Below are positions 58,201-64,000 of a stretch of DNA of 64,000 nucleotides, piece by piece. The notes beneath the pieces were generated by a model, which did no database searches, had not been told where the DNA came from, and was given only the letters and a program-made list of their open reading frames with translations. Origin of the DNA: Eremophila alpestris peregrina (lineage: Eukaryota; Chordata; Aves; Passeriformes; Alaudidae); assembly GCA_009792885.1 (NCBI GenBank), contig WMCF01000016.1:16170685-16234684 (forward strand), given 5' to 3'. Position numbers and translations under genes: made by a program. Numbering within the stretch: position 1 is the stretch's first letter; the number at the start of each line of letters is the position of its first letter.

Positions 58201-61200
58201 GTGCCTCCTCCTCCTCTCTTCTGTGCAGGGAGGTTTTTTGTGCAGATCGAAGGATGTGGGGCAGGGTGATGATAAAGTCAAGATTCCCCAAGAGAGATTA
58301 GGAAGGGGACTGCCTGAAGCCACACCAGCAGCAGTGAACAACGTGGAGGCTGGGTCCTGACAGGATCCTGGCTGGAGTTAGGATGCTGGGTGGTGTGCTC
58401 CAAGTGCCACCTTTGTGTGCAGAGAGTTGGGTCTGAATAGGGATACACACAGAGTGGCTGTTGCACATTCTCCTTTGTGTAGTGTGGATGAAACAGCGCT
58501 CCTTCTGTCTTAGAATTATCTGTTCCAAAAAAAGGGTGCCCAGTTGACCTTGGCGTAACGGGATGCTTGTACCCTCTTGTGTTTAGAAGCAGCATGTGCA
58601 GCAATTACCATAATTAGCAGTTGCCATGACAATTCTATATGTACTTTGTATGTCTTTAAAATAAAGCCAGCCAGACTAGAATGTCAGTAGCACTGTCTTT
58701 CTCCAAGATCAGCAGTAACAAAACTGAAGACCAAAGTGTGCTGAGGAGTAGAGGAGCATCTCTGGGCACTGGGAGCTGTGCTGAGGACTGGAGCAGCATC
58801 TCTGGGCACTGGGAGCCACATGCCCTCGCAGCAGATAAACATTTCCTTTTGTACGTATTGAGATCTGCTCTCACAAGTGTAATGAGAGGAGTGACTTGGA
58901 AATGGGTTGCCTGGAGAAAATCGCCCTAGAAAAATCTTCCTGCTTCCTCTCACCCCCACCCCAAGATCCAAAATGGGTTCCCCCAGCCTTCTGCTCCAGA
59001 CAGGTTGTGCAAAATTGCTCCCTTGCTCAAGGGCAGGACTGTGGAGCTGCTCCTGCACAACAAGCTTAATGGTAACTCCTCCTGCTCCTATAAATCTTGT
59101 GTGTGTCTGTCAGAGCAGCATCTAGCCTCAGTGTACAGCCTACTTAATGAGGGCTCTGAGGTCACCAACAGAAAGAACCAAATACTTTTCTGGGTAAATC
59201 AGCATCCTTAGCTCATGTGGGTATTCACTGCTGTGTGTGCTGTACAGGTTGCTGCTGTGTTTGTCACCAGTTTCATGCAGTGTGCTGCCTCGTTTTTGGA
59301 GGACATGGAGTACCCTTAAGAACATAGATCACAATGGGTGAGGGACTAATGTCCACCTGGATGTGAGGTCTATCTGTGATGGAGTGTCTGATTCTGGCCA
59401 GGTAGCAGTTCAAAGCAAATAGGTGGTTGGCCAAGCCTGGGCTCTTCAGAGGATGAAATAAGAATTTCTGGCATCCTCAGGCAGAAGCAACTTCACCTGA
59501 AAAAAAAAAAATTCCCAGGGTTTGTGATGAACCAATGCCTGGACCTCCAAGAGCCTGGGTGTAGAATGGTGTTCATCTCTGTAATCAACTGGAGCTGTGT
59601 ATATGCAGCCTACAGCTGTCTTGGAATGAGCATTTGGCCTCCTGCCATGAAAAGGATGTGCTAGAAAGCAAAGTGTGTAGCTGTGGTCTGCTTGTCACCT
59701 TGGGGAGACAAGCTTGGGATTCTCTTCTGAGAAGCAGTCTTTGGCACCCAGTGAAGTGGTCAGAAGAGCTCCCTCATGATCTGAAACCCCTCCCTCTTGT
59801 TGCAGAATTAGCTAAATTATCTTTTGAACAGTAATTGTCTTTGTTACTGTTCCTCACTCTTGCTGTTACTCTGAATGTTTATAGTCAAAGGAGGGCTGGG
59901 GCTGGTTTGCTTTCCATCCCCAGGCTAAAACTTCAATAGAAACACCAGAGAGAACTTGGATCTCTGGAGTAGCTGCAGACCACAAGCTAAATGTCCAGGC
60001 ATTTCTTTCATTACTGAACCTGGGTTTAGCCTATATTGAATTTAAAGGTGGTCCTTGTGAGCAGAACAGTCTCTATGTGGCTGTTCCCAGAGCAGGAAAA
60101 TGGTGAATTTTGGGGTGTAACACCTCAGTGAGTCTGTCAAGAGCTGCTTGTGGTCTGGGGAGTGCAGAGATTTCAGCTTGGTGAAGAGGAGGTGGGGGGA
60201 GGATTCCTGCCTGTAAACCTGCTGGGGAAGGTAGAAGCCTTGGAGGACAGCTGTCTGTTTGTGGTCAGAATACACTCATTTGATCTTGGGAAAATGCAGT
60301 CTTGTAACTCAGCCTGGCAGAGAGGAGAGTTTATCCCAGAGGAGAGAAAATTGGGAGCAGCTTTTAGGAGCTGTGGTGGAGGATGAGGGATTTCAGATTA
60401 AGTTGATGAATGAGGTAATGTTACATAGCTGCCTGAAGTAGCCCAGGGTTTCTTTGCTATCATGATAATTAACACATCTTGTGAGCTCACTAATCGTTCC
60501 TGAATAGGACTCTGAGGAAGCTACTTCAGAATAGTTCCTGCAGCAGAGATAATTCCACATTAGCCCTCCAGCAGTTGTGCCCCTAGGGGCAAATCCCAGT
60601 CAGCTCTGCTAGGCTTTGCATTTAGTCCCTTCTGCTTACCAAGCTTTACATCCCACATTCTCTTTCCTGCCTTTATTGTCACTAGCAGAGCCTAGCTCCA
60701 GTCCATCAGAGCTGTGGTCACTGCTGGTGCTATTCTCAGCTCAGATTTGCATGTAGCATTCCGGGTTGCACAGATTTGTGTGCCTGTGTTGGCATTTTAT
60801 TGTGGTTTTATTCCACTGCAGTTCTTGCCTGACTTGTTATGCGCTTTCCTCTGCGGTTCCCTAACACAGCTTTTTAAGTCATCTTCTGTTGACTCTTTCC
60901 TGCATATATTTATCTCTCTGGTTTTATTTTAAATATACATATAGATATATAGATATAAATAGCCTCTCTTTTTAACCTCTCTACATTTCCTTTGGCTATT
61001 TGCCAATGTTAAGTTATATCACTTCATTTTCACTAATTTAAACTACAGGGCATTTGCTGCCTCTTTCTGATCCTTGATGAAGGAACAAAGAAATATTTGA
61101 TGTTCCTCAGGCCCTTGTGGTACCCAGGAGATGTTGTGCACTGTCAGTTGGTGTGTTATGGATTGGTTTCTCAGTGATCTGTTTCCAGCCATTCGATTGA

Positions 61201-64000
61201 GCTGTTAGCTCATATCAGCATCCTGAACTGCAGTGACTTCAGTGCCTGTCAGCATATTTGAGTGCATGCTTGGTTACGTTTTCAGGTGTTTGGATGTGCT
61301 CTCCTGTCTCCCATCTGATTAAAGTTCACTTCAGTTTAAAGAGCTCTCAGTAATCCAGTCAGTCTGGCAACATCTCTCTCTTATTGCCTTGTTTAGGTAA
61401 AACATAAAAATTGTTCTTGCCTGACTTCCTGTGTTTCCCTTAGAGCCTTCCAAAATTATTCAGCTAAAACAGGATGACTGACAGTGTGAGAAACACAAGG
61501 TTGACAAGGCTAAGATGAAGCTGCAATCCTCTCTTCTAGCCCTGAAGGATGCCAGTTGGAGGTGCTCTTTCTGTTCCCTGTGATAGTCCAGGCTTGTAAC
61601 TCCCTGCCTATTGTTTCCATGTTCCCTCCTAGTACCTGCCTGCTCCAAAAGTCCTGCTGAGAAATCTCTTGGGTCTTTTTAAGATCTGGTGAAAGCATCT
61701 CCTCAGGGCATTTCCTAATGAGTTCTCTGTGTTGTGTTTCAGAATGAACTGGACAAGGTGAAGGCCCAGCTCTCCTTGAAAGGTGAGTTCCTGCTGCCTG
61801 CAGGGGATCGGCAGCCACAATCAGCAGCTCCTGGGCTCTGCCTGTTCCAGGTGGCTTGCTCAGGTCTGAGGAACCTGTGCAGAGGCCAGCCCTCTCTGAA
61901 GCTGAGAGCATGGTTCAGGCTGCAAACTGTTTCCTACAGCAACTTCTTCAGAGCTTTTTCTGAGGCAAGAACACCTACAAGTGATGCAAAGCTTATATGA
62001 CAGAGTCTGAGTCCACAGCCTGGCCCAGCTCTGCTGGAACTCAGCAGTTCACTGTGAGTCTAGAGAAGTAGATGCAATTTTTTTGCCCCCCTTCCTAATC
62101 ACAAGATTACAGAATTGCAGCAAAGCTCTAGCTGGAGCAGGCTTGAAAGCAAAAGCCTTGGTTTGCTTGCTGGGAAACTCACAGCTGCATATGGCAAAGG
62201 CTCATTCCCTCCAGCAGATGAGAGGGTGAAAGTGGTGTCCAAAAGCAACAGTGGGGAGGTTTGGATTTGTTTGGCTGTTGCAGTGCCACATGTGTCGCGC
62301 AGGAGCAGACGGAGTTCAGTGTGCACGCACTTCCATCTTCCCATCTTTAATTTTAGAGGATGTTTGAGGGAGGCAGGAAAAGCAAAAGCCCTGGAGACTT
62401 GTCGATGGGTTTTAAGCATCGTCTGTAGGCAGCCTGTCATCAGAACATGAGTCATGAGCAGCAAAAGGAAAATGTCAGTCTAAGTGACAGAAATCCTAAA
62501 ACATGCTAGCAGAAGGGAAAAAAAAAAAACGTTTAAAGAATGCTGGGGGCTCACCCACGCCCCTAGAGTTGTCTTTCCTCTGTGTTCCTGCATGCACGAG
62601 ACAGACATGAATAGCCAGTAGATTGAGGATTCGGTCCTTAGCCTGAGAGCAGAATTGGATGCTCTGCACGTCTCTATTCTGAGGCCTGTTCTGCCAGCTT
62701 GGTTGAATTTAGTGACTTGGTAGAGAGCCAGATCTTCTGGGGAAGGTGGCTGGGATTCTTGCTAGGACATTATCCAAGAAAAACTGCTTGAAGGCCTGCT
62801 AATCTTCTCGGGTTCTGGTGAGTAGAGGTTGGATTTGACATTCCCTGTCCCATTCTCTTTTCATATTGGAAACGCGAAGCTCCTTCCCACCTCCTGCCTC
62901 CTTTGCTGTGGGTACTCTGCTCTCTGCTGGTTCCTGTGTATAAGTTCTCCATGTGAAGCTGTGCTCTGCTCTGTGTGCTGCAGAGGAGCTGTGGAGCTGC
63001 CAGGCTCTGATCAGCCTGCAAATGGCTCGAGAGGTGCTGAGCTCCGAGCAGACCCAGCAGGCTCTGTGGGAGGCACTCTGAATGAGCTGAAAACTCATTC
63101 CTGCAGCATGGAGGGGTTTGATTCCTGCCATCTGCCTCTGGGCAGCTGGGAATGGAGGAGGGGGAAGCCCTCACTCTTTTGGTGGGTGTGGAGTCCCTGC
63201 AAATGCAAGGGAGCGTTTCCAGGCACTGCCTCTGGTGGGAAGGGGTTATTCAGATCAATGGAGAAGCCACATGCATGCGTCTGCTGGAACACATTCCTCT
63301 CTTGTTCCTCAGTCCCACATGGCTCTTCTACTCCCTGTTTGAACAGAGAAGCTTCACTGCAGGTCATGCTTCCACAGGATGTGGAGGCAGAATTTGAACC
63401 TGGATGGCTTGCAAGGAGAACAAGCTTTTTGGAAAGGCACTCTTTGGCTCTACTATTGCCAGGCTGGATCCACAGGCATGTGCAGCAGCTTGGTGGACCC
63501 TAATGGCCCCCAAAGGGGTTCCTGACACGTAAGATTCCATGTGGAGAGGATGGATACAAAGCTCTGTTCTCCAGCTCTACGACAGCTTGGTGTAACTCGA
63601 GAGGAATTATTTCCTTGTGCAAGCCTGGCTTTGAGAAAACGCAAGAGTTAAGATACATCATCTTAATGCTAGCAGGGCTGGCACTGGAAAGCTATTAAAG
63701 GGAGTTTTTTATCTTTAGTAAAGAAGTCTTGAAGCCTGCTGGCACTGAGAGAAGCAATTGCTCAGTACAGACCCTGGTGCAGACAGCACTTAGAGAAATG
63801 GGTCTCTCCAGGAATGGCCAAATCCTGGCAGCCTGGAGCTGAGCCTGCAAGCAGTCTGTGTGTCCCTGCTGCTGTGCTGCAGCTGGAGTCTGGGTTACCA
63901 GGCCATGACCTTTTTCTGTCTTCTTTTCCAGAGAAAGAAAAGCGGGAATGCCAGGCTGTTGTGGACAGGCTGAGGGAGACTCTGGATGTGCGCAATGCCA
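55153..64000 (+). CDS. TRAIP: TRAIP, TRAF-interacting RING E3 ubiquitin ligase (5' part; runs off the right edge)
   Basis: TRAIP is a nuclear, replisome-associated RING E3 ligase that ubiquitylates CMG helicase at converged forks and inter-strand crosslinks. Visible coding exons: 55153-55250, 56412-56469, 57690-57773, 61743-61782 and 63932 onward. Phases are consistent and give residues 1-116. The RING domain has C7, C10, C25, H27, H30, C33, C46 and C49, a C3H2C3 pattern, in MPIRAHCTICSDFFD ... VPCGHTFHQACLLQWF ... TCPQC. It is followed by VSKRHIISKLFFD and the start of the coiled coil (NELDKVKAQLSLKEKEK, VVDRLRETLDVRNA). The remaining coiled coil and C-terminal PIP-box region lie outside. 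Gene order CAMKV-TRAIP is as in human. Confidence 0.95.
55385..55535 (+). mobile_element. CR1 LINE, short 3'-end fragment in TRAIP intron 1
   Basis: The sequence carries the young CR1 3' pattern: GGAGGTGCTGGAGTCACCGT, AAGAAAAGACTGGATGTGGC, TCGGTCATAGGTTGGACTCG, GATCTCAGA, then CCTAATTGATTTTGTGATTCTGT. It is 5'-truncated to about 150 bases and ends in a TGATTCTGT-type terminus. Confidence 0.9.
56412..56469 (+). CDS. TRAIP: TRAIP exon: second half of RING
   Basis: It encodes the last base of Cys33 then LLQWFDTAPSRTCPQCRNQ. The acceptor TTTTCTTTCTCAG and donor GTAAAG are acceptable. It contains zinc ligands C46 and C49. Confidence 0.95.
57690..57773 (+). CDS. TRAIP: TRAIP exon after RING
   Basis: 28 codons, phase 0: VSKRHIISKLFFDVTLEEQ then AAPDAETLQ. 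It matches the family segment following the RING (human KRTIINKLFFD). Confidence 0.92.
57774..61742 (+). other. TRAIP: TRAIP intron 3, no other gene seen
   Basis: This 4-kb intron contains a two-copy 40-base tandem duplication at 58738-58817 (CTGAGGA...ATCTCTGGGCACTGGGAGC). It also has an X-box-like GTTGCCATGACAAT at 58620-58633 and a TATAGATA-type simple repeat at about 60933-60960. No exon of another gene was recognised. Confidence 0.65.
61743..61782 (+). CDS. TRAIP: TRAIP exon: start of coiled coil
   Basis: Forty bases encode NELDKVKAQLSLK plus one base. The acceptor is TTGTGTTTCAG and the donor GTGAGT. Confidence 0.92.
61783..63931 (+). other. TRAIP: TRAIP intron 4
   Basis: Ordinary intronic sequence with a short poly-A run near 62518-62529. 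Open frames in it have no family resemblance. Confidence 0.65.
63932..64000 (+). CDS. TRAIP: TRAIP coiled-coil exon, cut by the window edge
   Basis: After a TTTTCCAG acceptor it encodes EKEKRECQAVVDRLRETL then DVRNA. It matches the TRAIP coiled coil and remains open at position 64000. Confidence 0.92.

Noticed and set aside
1..64000. CRISPR arrays, tRNA/rRNA genes, integrated virus, or a novel gene system
   Set aside because: No regularly spaced palindromic repeats, no tRNA-like A/B boxes with cloverleaf, and no retroviral genes were recognised by eye. The protein-coding content is fully explained by five conserved vertebrate genes. A formal tRNAscan and RepeatMasker run would be needed to exclude small or degraded elements.

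Overview
This window is nuclear DNA from a vertebrate, almost certainly a bird. It has long introns with GT/AG boundaries, GC-rich CpG-island promoters, few interspersed repeats, and two 3'-end fragments of CR1-type LINEs, the dominant avian/reptilian retroposon. No prokaryotic genes, CRISPR arrays, integrated viruses or novel defence systems are visible. The exact species cannot be fixed from the sequence.

The layout matches the block that in human lies at 3p21.31, and gene order and orientation are conserved. RBM6 lies on the minus strand: its 5' coding exons are at 21846-4079 and the rest lies beyond position 1. A GC-rich bidirectional promoter at about 26.28-26.65 kb separates it from MON1A (plus, CDS 27839-30452). 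Then follow MST1R, the RON receptor known in birds as the SEA proto-oncogene (plus, 33515-40598, 20 coding exons, 1414 codons), CAMKV (plus, 50701-54162, 10 coding exons, 484 codons) and TRAIP (plus, from 55153, open at the right edge after five coding exons). Coding-exon boundaries were set by hand from splice consensus, reading-frame phase and recognition of the protein families. Exon lengths and codon counts agree for all the exons I checked.

Region by region: 1-26.3 kb is RBM6, mostly intron. 26.3-31.6 kb is the promoter plus MON1A, with a degenerate minisatellite in its 5' intron. 31.6-41 kb is MST1R. 41-50.7 kb has no protein gene but contains the CAMKV CpG-island promoter and first intron, a tetranucleotide array, AT-rich islands that look like regulatory elements, RFX-type palindromes, and an unmistakable sequencing-library artefact at 42.08-42.38 kb. 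50.7-54.7 kb is CAMKV, and 54.9 kb to the end is TRAIP.

The genes share no pathway. RBM6 is a nuclear splicing regulator, MON1A is part of the Mon1-Ccz1 Rab7 exchange factor, MST1R is a receptor tyrosine kinase for MSP (MST1), CAMKV is a neuronal pseudokinase, and TRAIP is a replication-coupled ubiquitin ligase. The most checkable anomaly is the Nextera mate-pair junction adapter built into the assembly, flanked by false direct duplications. The most interesting biological signals are a triplet of ZNF143/SBS-like motifs in the RBM6-MON1A bidirectional promoter and candidate RFX/homeodomain elements in the MST1R-CAMKV interval.
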